Source: Microbispora triticiradicis (GTDB lineage Bacteria; Actinomycetota; Actinomycetes; Streptosporangiales; Streptosporangiaceae). Taken from it: a stretch of DNA of 64,000 bases. The stretch lies in NCBI GenBank assembly GCA_003260025.2, contig QFZU02000063.1:1-64000 (forward strand). Direction: 5' to 3'. A program made the translations under genes and the position numbers. Within the stretch, counting starts at the first letter, position 1; each line of letters starts with the position of its first letter. The notes under the pieces were generated by a model. The model did no database searches. It saw only the letters and a list, made by a program, of their open reading frames with translations, and was not told the DNA's origin. Positions 1 through 8,542 of the stretch are shown in pieces.

Positions 1-1692
1 CTGCGCCCGCCGCAGGGCCGTGCCGGCCGGGCCCGCGACGGCGAGCAGGGTGCCGACGACCGCGCCCGCGGCCCCGAGCCGTACGGCGTTCGCGCTGGTG
101 CGGCGCGCGCGGGGCAGGCAGCGCAGGAACAGGTGGACGCCGTGCAGCTCCCCGGCGATGTCGGCGTCCCACGGCACGATCCCCTTCGGATCGACGACCC
201 CGAGGCCGACGTCGGCCTGGGCCAGCGCGTGCCGGGCGCCCGCGGACACGACGACCACGCAGTGGCCCTCCGCCTGAAGCTCGTAGACGCGCCCGGCGAG
301 CTCGGCGCCGCCGGGCAGTATCCGGGGGATGGCGAGACGCCGTGCCAGGCCCTCGTCGCCGCCCGCGAGGAAGACGGTGCCGGCCCCCTTGGCCGCGCTG
401 ACGACGGGCACGGCCAGGGCGTCGATCTCCGGGGCGAGACCGGCGACGGCGACCCGGGCGCCGTCCCTGGCCACCTCCACGGCCCGCAGTCCACGGCTCC
501 GCCAGCCGTCGCCGCCGGGAACGAGCCGCGCGGGGTCCGGCAGCGGCCGCGCGGACCACCCGTCCCCGTTCCGTATGTGCCCGGGGTCGGCGAAGTCGAT
601 GAGGGAGTAGAGCCGGGAGTACAGCTCGTCGGTGTCGAGTCCGTCCACCAGAGGCTCGACCCGGTCGATCGTCCACGAGCCGGTCGTGAGGGCGGCGGCG
701 TCGAGGATCACGGTGTCGACGCGGTCCATCCTGCGCAGGGAGTCGGCGTCGAAGACGACGGTGTCGTGTTTGCCGAGCGCGCGGAGGACGGCGCCGGAGA
801 ACGCCTCCCGGCCGAGGTCGGCGGCCCTCGGAGTGGCCGAGACGAGCACGGACACCGCCCGCTCGCCCCGCGTGAGGAACCGGGCCGCCGTGTAGCCCGC
901 GGCGCTGATCGGGCCGACCACGTCGGCGTACCGCTCGATCGGGCCATGCGGGAGAGGGCAGGGCCGGGGCCGCGACCCCGCCCTGACGTGGTGGTAGGAG
1001 CCCGGCCGCTCGGCCAGCCGTCCCTCCAGGTCCTTCCAGGCGTACCGGCCCGCCTTGGTCTCCACATAGCGGCCGAACGAGGCCGCCGCGTGCACCAGCA
1101 GTCCCGCCGGGCGGAGCGTGAGCGTCTGGGTGACCAGGTTGGCCGTGGTGAACAGGACATCGGCGGGACGCCGGCCGAGGCGCCGGTCGAGCTCCTCGCG
1201 GAGCGCGGGCGTCGCGTTGACGAGCTGCACCAGCGAGGGCACGGCGGCGGGGAGCCGGGGCACCCGCACCGCCCTGGCGAGGAAGACCCACCCGATCCCG
1301 GCCAGGCCCGCGCCCAGCCGTACGGTCGCCCTCAGGTGCTCGTGGGCGAGGTGGACGGGGGTCTCGCGGGCGTGCTCCTCCAGCGAGTCGAGCTCGGCGG
1401 TGAGCCTCAGGAGCTCGTCCCGGTCGGTCAGCTCGGGGTCGCAGGCGACGAAGACGCAGGAGATGCGGCCGTTGACCTCCGCCCGTTCCACGCCCGGGAC
1501 CTCGCCCAGCCGCGTCTCCAGCCGCGTGGCGGCCTCCTCGGAGCCCGGCCGGCCGATGCCGTGCAGGCCGATGCGCAGCCCTCCCGGGCAGAGGCGCACC
1601 TCACGGGTGCACGGCAGCAGGTCGCGGAGCGGTTCGGGCAGCACGCTCCGCAAGAGGGCCACCGATGTCGTGAGTCCCTCAGTGAGGATCAT
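1..1692 (-). CDS. CtpI-like P-type ATPase, N-terminal part (partial)
   Basis: The frame is open from ATG at 1692 (AGGAGGGG just upstream) to the left edge, 564 codons, so the C-terminal part lies outside the window. The first 110 residues look like a heavy-metal-associated (HMA) fold without its CxxC. Residues 260-345 resemble the core of a P-type ATPase, but the phosphorylation motif DKTGTLT reads LDAAALTTG: Asp331 is kept and KTGT is lost. Mycobacterial CtpI-type proteins of about 1,500-1,600 aa carry a degenerate first half before an active second half, and this matches that first half. The likely role is cation transport across the membrane. The substrate cannot be read, and the catalytic half is not visible. 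Confidence 0.75.
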   Translation of the reverse strand, partial: MILTEGLTTSVALLRSVLPEPLRDLLPCTREVRLCPGGLRIGLHGIGRPGSEEAATRLETRLGEVPGVERAEVNGRISCVFVACDPELTDRDELLRLTAELDSLEEHARETPVHLAHEHLRATVRLGAGLAGIGWVFLARAVRVPRLPAAVPSLVQLVNATPALREELDRRLGRRPADVLFTTANLVTQTLTLRPAGLLVHAAASFGRYVETKAGRYAWKDLEGRLAERPGSYHHVRAGSRPRPCPLPHGPIERYADVVGPISAAGYTAARFLTRGERAVSVLVSATPRAADLGREAFSGAVLRALGKHDTVVFDADSLRRMDRVDTVILDAAALTTGSWTIDRVEPLVDGLDTDELYSRLYSLIDFADPGHIRNGDGWSARPLPDPARLVPGGDGWRSRGLRAVEVARDGARVAVAGLAPEIDALAVPVVSAAKGAGTVFLAGGDEGLARRLAIPRILPGGAELAGRVYELQAEGHCVVVVSAGARHALAQADVGLGVVDPKGIVPWDADIAGELHGVHLFLRCLPRARRTSANAVRLGAAGAVVGTLLAVAGPAGTALRRAQ

Positions 1693-1799
1693 CACCCCTC
1701 CTCGCGAGAGTCGGGGGGAACTCACGAATGACGGTAGAACGGCCGGACGACCGTCCTCCGATACTTTTCCTCCATCCGCGACGGCGGAAACGCCCTGGA

Positions 1800-2147
1800 T
1801 CAGGACATTGTGAAGGCGGGCCAGTCCAGCATGAGCAGCAGCTTGCGCAGCGCGGGCCGCACGTTGTTGAGCTGGATGGGGTGGCCGACCGGCGAGTCGG
1901 ACAGCACGGCCAGGGCGCGCAGGCCGTAGAGGTCGATGAACCTCAGTTCGGCGACGTCCACGCCCTGCGCGCCGGACTTCGTCCAGGCCTTGTTGAGGGC
2001 GCCGGCGATGGCGTCGCCGTTGGTGAGATCGATCTGGCCGATCAGGCGGACGGACCCGTCCACGGAGGTGCGGATGCTGAGTTGCGAGTCCGTGTAGAGC
2101 AGATTCTTGGTGCGAGTGGATTCGAACGACCCATTGACGGTCATCAT
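1800..2147 (-). CDS. STAS-domain anti-sigma factor antagonist-like protein
   Basis: The product has 115 aa and is essentially one STAS domain: an N-terminal strand, the segment SVRLIGQIDLTNGDAIAGAL, then ELRFIDLYGLRAL, where STAS proteins have a D-S-S/T-G phosphorylation loop. Here that loop reads FIDLYG, so the usual phosphorylated Ser is absent and the domain may not follow the classic partner-switch chemistry. I chose ATG 2147 because AGGAAGG lies 8 nt upstream; an upstream in-frame start at 2201 lacks this. A TTGACA promoter lies at 2185-2214. The likely role is regulation by protein-protein contact. No cognate anti-sigma kinase is adjacent. Confidence 0.75.
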   Translation of the reverse strand: MMTVNGSFESTRTKNLLYTDSQLSIRTSVDGSVRLIGQIDLTNGDAIAGALNKAWTKSGAQGVDVAELRFIDLYGLRALAVLSDSPVGHPIQLNNVRPALRKLLLMLDWPAFTMS

Positions 2148-2184
2148 GCGGTGCCGCCTTCCTGTAGAGGGGCAACCACCTCCG

Positions 2185-2214
2185 AGCATCACCGTCCTCA
2201 CCGACCGGTGTCAA
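2185..2214 (-). promoter_or_regulatory. Candidate promoter of the STAS gene
   Basis: On the minus strand a consensus -35 TTGACA (2214-2209) is followed after 18 nt by GATGCT (2190-2185). The predicted start of transcription leaves a leader of about 30 nt that includes the AGGAAGG ribosome site of the STAS gene. The -35 is strong and the -10 is weak. Confidence 0.45.
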
Positions 2215-2346
2215 CCGCGCCACCGGCCGTACGGGGACCAGGGCGGCCGCCCGCCCGTCGCCGGACGTGACGCCGCCTGCACTGATACCCGTACGGCCCG
2301 GCGCGGGGACAGTGACCTAACTCACGTTTATTCGGCCGGAACGATC

Positions 2347-3186
2347 TCAGTGCTTCCGGGCCAGGCCACCGACGAACGTGTGGTAGGTGATTCCGCGGTC
2401 CACCGGCTCGCCGGGGTCCGGCCGCCACTCCGCGAGCGGGACCACGCCGGGCTCCAGGAGTTCCATGTCGCCGAAGTACGCGACGATCTCGTCGTGCGTG
2501 CGCCACCGGCCGGTGCCGAGGTTCTCGTTGAACAGCTTCTCGGCGGTGGTCGCCTGGGCCGAGACCTCGGGCATGGACGGGCCCGGATTGTGGAAGTGGG
2601 ACAGCGCCAGGTAGCTGCCGGACGGCAGGGCGTCCCGGAAGCGGGCGGCGATCGCGTGGGGGTCCTCGTCGTCGTTGAGGTGGTGCAGGATCGCGAACAG
2701 CAGCAGGGCCACCGGCTGCGTGAAGTCGATGAGGTCGCGCACCCCGGGGTGGTTCAGGATCGACTCCGGGTCGCGGATGTCGGCCTCGATGACCGTGGTG
2801 CTCCCGTTCGTGGCGAGCAGCGCCCGGCCGTGGACGAGCACGATGGGGTCGTTGTCGACGTAGACGACCCGCGACTCGGGAGCGGCCGCCTGGGCGACCT
2901 GGTGCACATTGCCCTGGGTGGGCAGGCCGGAGCCGATGTCGAGGAACTGCCGGATGCCCGCCTCGGCAGCCAGATGGTGGACGACGCGCCGGAGGAAGGC
3001 CCGGTTCGACCGGCCGGCCGCGGGGGCGTCCGGCGCGATCTTCAGGGTCGCCTCCCCGATCTGGCGGTCGATGGCGAAGTTGTCCTTGCCGCCGAGGAAG
3101 AAGTCGTAGACACGGGCGATGCTCGGCTTGCTCGTGTCGATTCGGGCCGCTCTCGCGGCGGCCTCGCGCTGGGCCTCGTCGTCCAC
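2347..3186 (-). CDS. DUF574-family SAM-dependent methyltransferase
   Basis: This 279-aa protein fits the actinomycete S-adenosylmethionine methyltransferase family PF04672 (DUF574) along its whole length. It has the family opening SIARVYDFFLGGKDNFAID (about residues 22-40), a SAM-binding loop DIGSGLPTQGN (about 82-92), an acidic strand end VVYVDND that would hold the ribose, and the family tail GITYHTFVGG. Many paralogues occur in actinomycetes, often near regulators, and their substrates are mostly unknown. The reaction is inferred to be SAM-dependent methyl transfer in the cytoplasm; the acceptor cannot be read from sequence. Confidence 0.9.
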   Translation of the reverse strand: MDDEAQREAAARAARIDTSKPSIARVYDFFLGGKDNFAIDRQIGEATLKIAPDAPAAGRSNRAFLRRVVHHLAAEAGIRQFLDIGSGLPTQGNVHQVAQAAAPESRVVYVDNDPIVLVHGRALLATNGSTTVIEADIRDPESILNHPGVRDLIDFTQPVALLLFAILHHLNDDEDPHAIAARFRDALPSGSYLALSHFHNPGPSMPEVSAQATTAEKLFNENLGTGRWRTHDEIVAYFGDMELLEPGVVPLAEWRPDPGEPVDRGITYHTFVGGLARKH

Positions 3187-3265
3187 GACTCGTCCTGTCC
3201 CCTCGCCGTACCGGTGCAGACCGCGATCATGCTAGAGCCGGACGAGGGGGTGAGGAAGGGGATTC

Positions 3266-3294
3266 GCGATAAGTGGTACGGATAGGTCGGTCAA
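3266..3294 (-). promoter_or_regulatory. Candidate promoter of the DUF574 gene
   Basis: On the minus strand TTGACC (3294-3289) and TATCGC (3271-3266) are 17 nt apart, about 75 nt before the methyltransferase start. This is a moderate match to a housekeeping promoter. Confidence 0.35.
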
Positions 3295-3362
3295 TGAAGG
3301 CAAACCCGTTACATTTAGCCCTTTTGACCTGCCGTATGTAGGCGTTTCGGTCAGGTTCCGGG

Positions 3363-3866
3363 TCAGACGCTGACGCCGACCCCGCCGCGCGTGTGCGCAC
3401 CGTATCGTTCCAGCTCCGCGGCCAGGTCGAGCGGCCTGATCGTCGTGCGTCCGGCCAGGAGTTCGTCGGTGATCAGGTCGGCGGGCACGAGCCAGGAGAC
3501 CTCGAACTCCAGCCCGTCGGGGTCCTTCGCGTAGAGGGCCTTGGTGGTGGCGTGGTCGGACGCGCCGACCAGGGCGTCCATCGCCGCCAGCCGGGTCGCG
3601 ACGCGGTCGAGTTCGGCGAGCGTGTCGACCTCCCACGCGAGGTGGTAGAGCCCCACCGTCGCCCGGCCCGCCGACGACGGCCCCGCCTGCGCGCCGATCT
3701 GGAAGAGCCCGAGGTCGTGGTCGTTCGACGACCCCTCCGCCTGCAGGAACGCCGCCCCGGGGAGCGCGTTGACGACGCGGAAGCCCAGAGCCTCCCGGTA
3801 GAAGGCCACACTGCGGTCGACGTCCCGCACATAGAGAACCGCGTGGTTGAGTCGCTGGACCGGCAT
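3363..3866 (-). CDS. VOC-family (glyoxalase/dioxygenase-like) protein
   Basis: This 167-aa protein has two beta-alpha-beta-beta-beta modules of the vicinal oxygen chelate fold. The first starts LNHAVLYVRDVDRSVAFYRE, giving the first metal-ligand His (residue 7). The second includes YHLAWEVDTLAEL, then KDPDGLEFEV, whose Glu is the usual last metal ligand. This layout fits extradiol dioxygenase or glyoxalase-like enzymes acting on small molecules. The substrate is unknown. The start ATG 3866 is only 14 nt from a perfect inverted repeat (3881-3896), which suggests the gene is controlled by a dimeric repressor. The ROK gene upstream is on the same strand, but the operator suggests separate control. 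Confidence 0.85.
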   Translation of the reverse strand: MPVQRLNHAVLYVRDVDRSVAFYREALGFRVVNALPGAAFLQAEGSSNDHDLGLFQIGAQAGPSSAGRATVGLYHLAWEVDTLAELDRVATRLAAMDALVGASDHATTKALYAKDPDGLEFEVSWLVPADLITDELLAGRTTIRPLDLAAELERYGAHTRGGVGVSV

Positions 3867-3880
3867 GACGCCCTCCCGTT

Positions 3881-3896
3881 ACTTGAGCTCTCAAGT
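3881..3896. promoter_or_regulatory. Perfect inverted repeat, candidate operator
   Basis: ACTTGAG-CT-CTCAAGT is a perfect 7-2-7 palindrome placed between the end of the ROK gene and the start of the VOC gene, 14 nt from the VOC start codon. Its size and symmetry fit a dimeric winged-helix repressor such as a MarR-, HxlR- or PadR-type protein (inference). No such regulator is next to it. Confidence 0.55.
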
Positions 3897-3905
3897 AAGT
3901 CTAGC

Positions 3906-5078
3906 TCAGGTGTGTAAAAGGGCGGCGGGGTCGGCCATGACCTGCTCGATCACCTGGCCGGCCGCGCCGAGGGCGGCCGCCTCCGCGCCGAGCCGTGACA
4001 CGATCACCGGTGGCACGGTGCCGCGCATCTGGCCGAGGCGGGCCCGCAGCGTGTCCCCGACCACGTCGCCGATCCAGCGGAAGAGCGGCGCGTAGATCCC
4101 GCCGAGGACGATGGCGCCGGGGTCCACGAGGTTGATCGCCGACGACAGGGCCACCCCGAGCGCCCACGCCGCCCGCTCGCAGGCCGCCCGCGCTCTCTCG
4201 TCGCCCTCCCGCAGGCGCTGGGCCACCTGCGCGACGCCCAGCTGGCCGCGGACGCCCCCGGCGGCGGCCAGCAGCGCGTCCTGCCCGGCGTACTGTTCGA
4301 GGCATCCCCGGCCGCCACAGCGGCACTGCGGCCCGTCGGGCGCGACGACGACATGCCCGAGCTCGCCGGCGAAGCCGTGCGCCCCCCGGAAGAGCCGGCC
4401 GCGAACGACGAGTCCGGCGCCGATGCCGATCTCCCCTGAAACGTGCAGGAAATCGGGCAGTCCCGACCCGAACCACAGCTCACCGAGCGCGGCCAGGTTC
4501 GCCTCGTTCTCGACGCGTACGGGGAAGGGGAAGTGCTGGAGGAGCGACGCCAGCGGGACGTCGCGCCAGCCCAGGTTGGGAGCGTTCCGGACGTCGCCGG
4601 TGGCCCTGTCCACAGGGCCGGGCACGGCCAGCACCCCGCCGACCACCCGGAGGCCCTTCTCCACAGCTTCGTCCACAACGTTCGCGGCCAGATCCCCAAG
4701 TCGCGCGATGCTGTCCACAGGGAGTGCGGCGCGGTTGTCCACAGCCTGTGTACGGCGCAGCCGCACGGTCCGGGCGAGGTCGACCACGCACACGGCCAGG
4801 TAGTCGACGTTGACCTCCAGGCCGAGGGCGGCCACATGGCGCCCGCTGATCCGGATCTCGACGCCGGGCCGGCCGCGCTCGCCGTCCCGGACGGCGCCGG
4901 TCTCCACCACCAGCCCGCCCTCGATGAGGTCTCCGACCAGCTTGGAGACGGTCGTCTTGGTGAGGCCCGTTATCTCGGCGAGAGCGGCGCGCGTCACCGC
5001 GCCGCGTGCGCCGACCTCGCCCAGTACGAGCGCCAGATTCCGGGCGCGCATCGCGTCGTGTCGTACGGCCTGCGACAT
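3906..5078 (-). CDS. xylR: ROK-family transcriptional repressor of xylose genes
   Basis: This 390-aa protein has a winged-helix N-terminus (residues 5-75, with the recognition stretch LAEITGLTKTTVSKLVGDL) followed by a ROK sugar-kinase-like domain. The ROK signature is clear: HVVVAPDGPQCRCGGRGCLEQ carries the zinc-binding Cys cluster and the conserved His-Glu region. It diverges from xylA across a 106-bp gap that contains a TTAGTC/GACTAA operator of the XylR type, so I infer that it represses xylAB until xylose binds. ATG 5078 is chosen because GGAGGG lies 5 nt upstream; the open frame continues further up but would run through the xylA promoter and into xylA. The symbol is inferred from context. 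Confidence 0.85.
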   Translation of the reverse strand: MSQAVRHDAMRARNLALVLGEVGARGAVTRAALAEITGLTKTTVSKLVGDLIEGGLVVETGAVRDGERGRPGVEIRISGRHVAALGLEVNVDYLAVCVVDLARTVRLRRTQAVDNRAALPVDSIARLGDLAANVVDEAVEKGLRVVGGVLAVPGPVDRATGDVRNAPNLGWRDVPLASLLQHFPFPVRVENEANLAALGELWFGSGLPDFLHVSGEIGIGAGLVVRGRLFRGAHGFAGELGHVVVAPDGPQCRCGGRGCLEQYAGQDALLAAAGGVRGQLGVAQVAQRLREGDERARAACERAAWALGVALSSAINLVDPGAIVLGGIYAPLFRWIGDVVGDTLRARLGQMRGTVPPVIVSRLGAEAAALGAAGQVIEQVMADPAALLHT

Positions 5079-5121
5079 CACACCCTCCACTATCGGGGGT
5101 TGAGAACCTGGACACGCCCTC

Positions 5122-5150
5122 TTGACCCAGAGCCCGCCACGTCGGATATT
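5122..5150 (+). promoter_or_regulatory. xylA promoter
   Basis: TTGACC (5122-5127) and GATATT (5145-5150) are separated by exactly 17 nt, upstream of xylA. The -10 abuts the operator at 5150-5170, so bound repressor would cover the transcription start. Confidence 0.65.
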
Positions 5151-5170
5151 TAGTCCACAACATAGACTAA
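5150..5170. promoter_or_regulatory. XylR-type operator
   Basis: Inverted repeat TTAGTC-N9-GACTAA between the divergent ROK gene and xylA. The outer TTAGT/ACTAA halves match the XylR operators known from Bacillus and other Gram-positive bacteria. It starts on the last base of the xylA -10 and ends 14 nt before the xylA start codon. Confidence 0.7.
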
Positions 5171-5184
5171 TTCGGAGGCGACTC

Positions 5185-6330
5185 ATGTACACCCCCACTC
5201 CCGAGGACCGTTTCACGTTCGGGCTGTGGACCGTCGGCTGGCAGGCGCGCGACCCGTTCGGCGACGCCACCCGGGCCCCGCTGGACCCGGTCGAGAGCGT
5301 GCACCGCCTGGCCGAGCTCGGCGCGTACGGTGTGACGTTCCACGACGACGACCTCCTCGCGGTGGAGCAGGACCGGACCAAGGCCATCGAGAGCTTCAAG
5401 AAGGCTCTCAGCGAGACCGGCCTGAAGGTGCCGATGGCCACGACCAACCTGTTCACCCACCCGATCTTCAAGGACGGCGGGTTCACCAGCAACGACCGCG
5501 ACGTCCGGCGGTACGCCCTTCGCAAGGTCATTCGCAACATCGATCTCGCCGCCGAGCTCGGGGCCACGACGTACGTGTGCTGGGGCGGCCGTGAGGGCGC
5601 CGAGTCCGACGCCGCCAAGGACGTGCGGGTCGCGCTCGACCGCTACAAGGAGGGCTTCGACCTCCTGTGCCAGTACGTGATCGACAAGGGTTACGACATC
5701 CGGTTCGCGGTGGAGCCCAAGCCGAACGAGCCGCGCGGCGACATCCTGCTGCCGACGATCGGCCACGCCCTGGCCTTCATCAACTCGCTGGAGCACCCCG
5801 AGATGGTGGGCCTCAACCCCGAGGTCGGCCACGAGCAGATGGCCGGGATGAACTTCGTCCACGGCATCGCCCAGGCGCTGTGGCACGGCAAGCTGTTCCA
5901 CATCGACCTCAACGGCCAGCACGGCCCGAAGTACGACCAGGACCTCGTCTTCGGCCACGGCGACGTGAAGAGCGCGTTCTTCCTGGTCGACCTGCTGGAG
6001 AACGGCGGCTACGACGGCCCGCGCCACTTCGACTACAAGCCGCTGCGCACCGAGGACAAGGAAGACGTCTGGGAGTCGGCGGCCGCGAACATGCGGACCT
6101 ACCTCATCTTCAAGGAGAAGTCGAAGGCCTTCCGCGCCGACCCCGAGGTGCAGGAGGCGCTGGCCGCCAGCAAGCTCACCGAGCTGGCCCAGCCGACCCT
6201 GGCCGAGGGCGAGACCTACGACGACGTCCTCGCCGAGTCGATCGACGTCGACGAGGTGGCCGCCCGCGGCTTCCACTTCACCCGGCTGAACCAGCTCGCG
6301 CTGGAGCACCTCCTCGGCGTCCGCGGCTGA
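5185..6330 (+). CDS. xylA: Xylose isomerase
   Basis: Xylose isomerase interconverts D-xylose and D-xylulose in the cytoplasm with two divalent metal ions. The 381-aa length is usual for actinobacterial enzymes. The catalytic His lies in VTFHDDDL, the WGGREGAE loop is present, and the metal ligands are recognisable in [29 protein letters not shown] and HFDYKP. I chose ATG 5185 because GGAGG lies 7 nt upstream (positions 5173-5177) and the protein then starts with the family's short tail before [10 protein letters not shown]. It forms an operon with xylB, 34 bp downstream, and is probably induced by xylose through the operator at 5150-5170. Confidence 0.97.
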   Translation: MYTPTPEDRFTFGLWTVGWQARDPFGDATRAPLDPVESVHRLAELGAYGVTFHDDDLLAVEQDRTKAIESFKKALSETGLKVPMATTNLFTHPIFKDGGFTSNDRDVRRYALRKVIRNIDLAAELGATTYVCWGGREGAESDAAKDVRVALDRYKEGFDLLCQYVIDKGYDIRFAVEPKPNEPRGDILLPTIGHALAFINSLEHPEMVGLNPEVGHEQMAGMNFVHGIAQALWHGKLFHIDLNGQHGPKYDQDLVFGHGDVKSAFFLVDLLENGGYDGPRHFDYKPLRTEDKEDVWESAAANMRTYLIFKEKSKAFRADPEVQEALAASKLTELAQPTLAEGETYDDVLAESIDVDEVAARGFHFTRLNQLALEHLLGVRG

Positions 6331-6364
6331 CCGCCCGGCCGGAAGACAGAGTGAGGGGACGACT

Positions 6365-7735
6365 GTGACGCTCGTGGCAGGGGTCGACTCGTCGACCCAG
6401 AGCTGCAAGGTCGTGATCCGGGACGCGGAGAGCGGGGCCCTCGTGCGCGAGGGCCGTGCCCCCCACCCGGAGGGCACGGAGGTCCATCCCGACCACTGGT
6501 GGACCGCCCTGCAGGGCGCGATCGAGCAGGCGGGCGGCCTGGCGGACGTCGCCGCCGTCAGCGTGGGGGCACAGCAGCACGGCATGGTCTGCCTCGACGA
6601 GAACGGCGAGGTGGTCCGGCCCGCGCTGCTGTGGAACGACACCCGGTCCGCCGGGGCCGCGGCCGACCTGGTCGCCGAGCTGGGCGGCCCGAAGGCATGG
6701 GCCGAGGCCGTCGGCAGCGTGCCGGTGGCGTCGTTCACGGTGACCAAGCTCCGCTGGCTCGCCCGCGAGGAGCCGGACAACGCCCGCCGTACGCGGTCGG
6801 TCTGCCTGCCGCACGACTGGCTCACCTGGCGCCTCGCCGGGCGGCCGGACACGATCGCGACCGACCGGGGAGACGCCTCCGGCACCGGATACTGGTCGCC
6901 CGCCACCGGTGAGTACCGCACCGACCTGCTGGAACTCGCCATGGGCCGGGTGCCGGAACTGCCCCGCGTGCTCGGCCCGGCCGAACAGGCGGGTACGGCC
7001 GAGCACGGCGGCGCGCTGCTCGCGCCCGGCACCGGGGACAACATGGCGGCGGCGCTCGGCGTCGGCATGCGGCCCGGTGACGTGGTGGTGTCCATCGGCA
7101 CGTCGGGGACGGCGTTCGCCTGTTCGGAGACCCCGTCAGCGGACGCGGCCGGGCTGGTCGCCGGGTTCGCCGACGCCACCGGGCGGTACCTCCCGCTGGT
7201 CTGCACGCTGAACGCGGCGCGGGTGCTGGACGCGGCGGCCCGGATGCTCGGGGTCACCCCCCAGGGCCTGAGCGATCTGGCCCTGCGGGCGCCCGCGGGC
7301 TCCGGCGGGCTGGTGCTCGTGCCGTACCTGGAGGGAGAGCGCACCCCCAACCGGCCCGACGCGACCGGTTCGCTGCACGGGCTGCGCCTGTCCAACTCCA
7401 GCCCCGAGCATCTGGCCCGGGCCGCGGTCGAGGGCATGCTGTGCGGGCTCGCCGACGCGCTGGACGCGCTCGGCGTCGAGCCGGCCAGGGTGCTGCTCAT
7501 CGGCGGCGGCGCCCGCTCGGAGGCGGTGCGCCGGATCGCGCCCACCGTGTTCGGGCGTCCGGTGCTCGTCCCCACCCCCGGGGAGTACGTCGCGGACGGC
7601 GCCGCCAAGCAGGCCGCCTGGCTGCTGTCCGGCGAGCCGGAGCCGCCCCACTGGGAGGCGGGCGGCACCGAGCGGTACGAGGGCGACCCCACTCCCGGCC
7701 TGCGCGAGCGCTACCGCGAGGCGGCGCAGGATTAG
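6365..7735 (+). CDS. xylB: Xylulokinase (FGGY family)
   Basis: Xylulokinase phosphorylates D-xylulose with ATP to give xylulose 5-phosphate for the pentose phosphate pathway. The 456-aa protein has the two FGGY actin-like domains. Visible are the N-terminal phosphate loop [10 protein letters not shown], the substrate segment [10 protein letters not shown], the Asp of [11 protein letters not shown] (the usual catalytic base position) and the adenosine loop [13 protein letters not shown] 6365 has GAGGGGA upstream. It follows xylA directly and shares its promoter, with a strong hairpin terminator after it at 7759-7792. Confidence 0.95.
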   Translation: MTLVAGVDSSTQSCKVVIRDAESGALVREGRAPHPEGTEVHPDHWWTALQGAIEQAGGLADVAAVSVGAQQHGMVCLDENGEVVRPALLWNDTRSAGAAADLVAELGGPKAWAEAVGSVPVASFTVTKLRWLAREEPDNARRTRSVCLPHDWLTWRLAGRPDTIATDRGDASGTGYWSPATGEYRTDLLELAMGRVPELPRVLGPAEQAGTAEHGGALLAPGTGDNMAAALGVGMRPGDVVVSIGTSGTAFACSETPSADAAGLVAGFADATGRYLPLVCTLNAARVLDAAARMLGVTPQGLSDLALRAPAGSGGLVLVPYLEGERTPNRPDATGSLHGLRLSNSSPEHLARAAVEGMLCGLADALDALGVEPARVLLIGGGARSEAVRRIAPTVFGRPVLVPTPGEYVADGAAKQAAWLLSGEPEPPHWEAGGTERYEGDPTPGLRERYREAAQD

Positions 7736-7758
7736 AGGCGCGCAGGAGTAGACGTCCG

Positions 7759-7792
7759 GGGTGGGGTCCACGTGACCCCGGAGACCCCACCC
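7759..7792 (+). terminator. Terminator of the xylAB operon
   Basis: GGGTGGGGTC (7759-7768) pairs perfectly with GACCCCACCC (7783-7792) around a 14-nt loop. The loop contains GACCCC, which could form a shorter alternative 6-bp hairpin with the left arm. There is no U-tract, as is common in actinomycetes. Confidence 0.6.
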
Positions 7793-7875
7793 TGAGACGA
7801 CCCTGACCCCCTATCGGGGTGATGTACGCGTTGTCCCGGATGTTAGAAACGGGCCGTACGCGGGATCCTCAAGGT

Positions 7876-8523
7876 ATGGCCAAGAGGATCTATCCCCTGC
7901 TCGCCGGCGGTGGCATCCTGCTCGCCGTCGTCACCGTCGTGGCGGCGCAGGTGGGCGGGGAGCCCTCGCTGGACCCCGTCTCCATGACGATCAGCCAGTA
8001 CGCGGCGCGCGACGCCGGCGGCGTGATCGAGACCGCCATGGCCGTCCTCGGCCTGGCCTCCCTCGCCCTGCTGGCCGGGATGCGCGCCGTGCACGCGCCC
8101 GTGGACGGCTGGCCCGCCCGCCTGATCGGCCTGTGGAGCGCCTCCCTCATCGGCGCGGCGGTCGTCCCGTCGGACACGAGCTGGCAGGGCGACCTGCACG
8201 GGCTCCTGTCGGCGGCCGCCTTCGTGAGCGTGCCCGCCGCCGCGATCCAGCTCGTGGGCCGGCTCGGCCAGGACGAGCGGTGGCAGGCCGTCGCCCGGCC
8301 GCTCGAATGGCTCGCGCTCGCCTCCGGCCTCGGCCTCGCCGCCATCACCTACGTGGCGCTGCCCGGCCACGGCGTCATGATCGGCCTGGTGGAGCGGCTG
8401 CTGCTGACCGCCGAGGTTTCCGTCCTCGGGCTGTTCGCCCTGCGGCTCGTCCAGCTCACCTGGGGGCCGCCGCTCCGTGAGTGGATCGGCGGGCGGCGGG
8501 CCGACCTCGCGGCCCACCGCTGA
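7876..8523 (+). CDS. DUF998-family integral membrane protein
   Basis: The 215-aa product is nearly all hydrophobic, with about six membrane helices: YPLLAGGGILLAVVTVVAAQ near the N-terminus, then a hydrophilic loop with the family-like stretch DPVSMTISQYAARD, and later helices around SLIGAAVV, FVSVPAAAIQLV and GLGLAAITYVAL. Size and layout fit DUF998 proteins, whose function is unknown. I chose ATG 7876, which has AAGG just upstream; an in-frame ATG at 7819 would add a hydrophilic tail. It converges on the conservon with 19 bp between stop codons. Confidence 0.75.
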   Translation: MAKRIYPLLAGGGILLAVVTVVAAQVGGEPSLDPVSMTISQYAARDAGGVIETAMAVLGLASLALLAGMRAVHAPVDGWPARLIGLWSASLIGAAVVPSDTSWQGDLHGLLSAAAFVSVPAAAIQLVGRLGQDERWQAVARPLEWLALASGLGLAAITYVALPGHGVMIGLVERLLLTAEVSVLGLFALRLVQLTWGPPLREWIGGRRADLAAHR

Positions 8524-8542
8524 TCCGCCGGGATCGGGCCGC

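Noticed and set aside
133-1731. A 532-codon open frame on the plus strand with no stop
   Set aside because: It is antisense to the CtpI-like gene. Its residues are low-complexity Gly, Arg, Pro and Val typical of a shadow frame in GC-rich DNA, and the minus frame shows family motifs and a ribosome site.
2285-2290. GGGTAT on the minus strand as a stress-sigma (SigB-type) -10 near the STAS gene
   Set aside because: No GTTT-like -35 lies 14-16 nt upstream, and a better TTGACA promoter lies closer to the gene.
5167-7692. An 841-codon minus-strand frame across xylA and xylB
   Set aside because: It is the antisense of two certain genes. Such long frames arise from GC-rich third positions. It has no motifs and no ribosome site.
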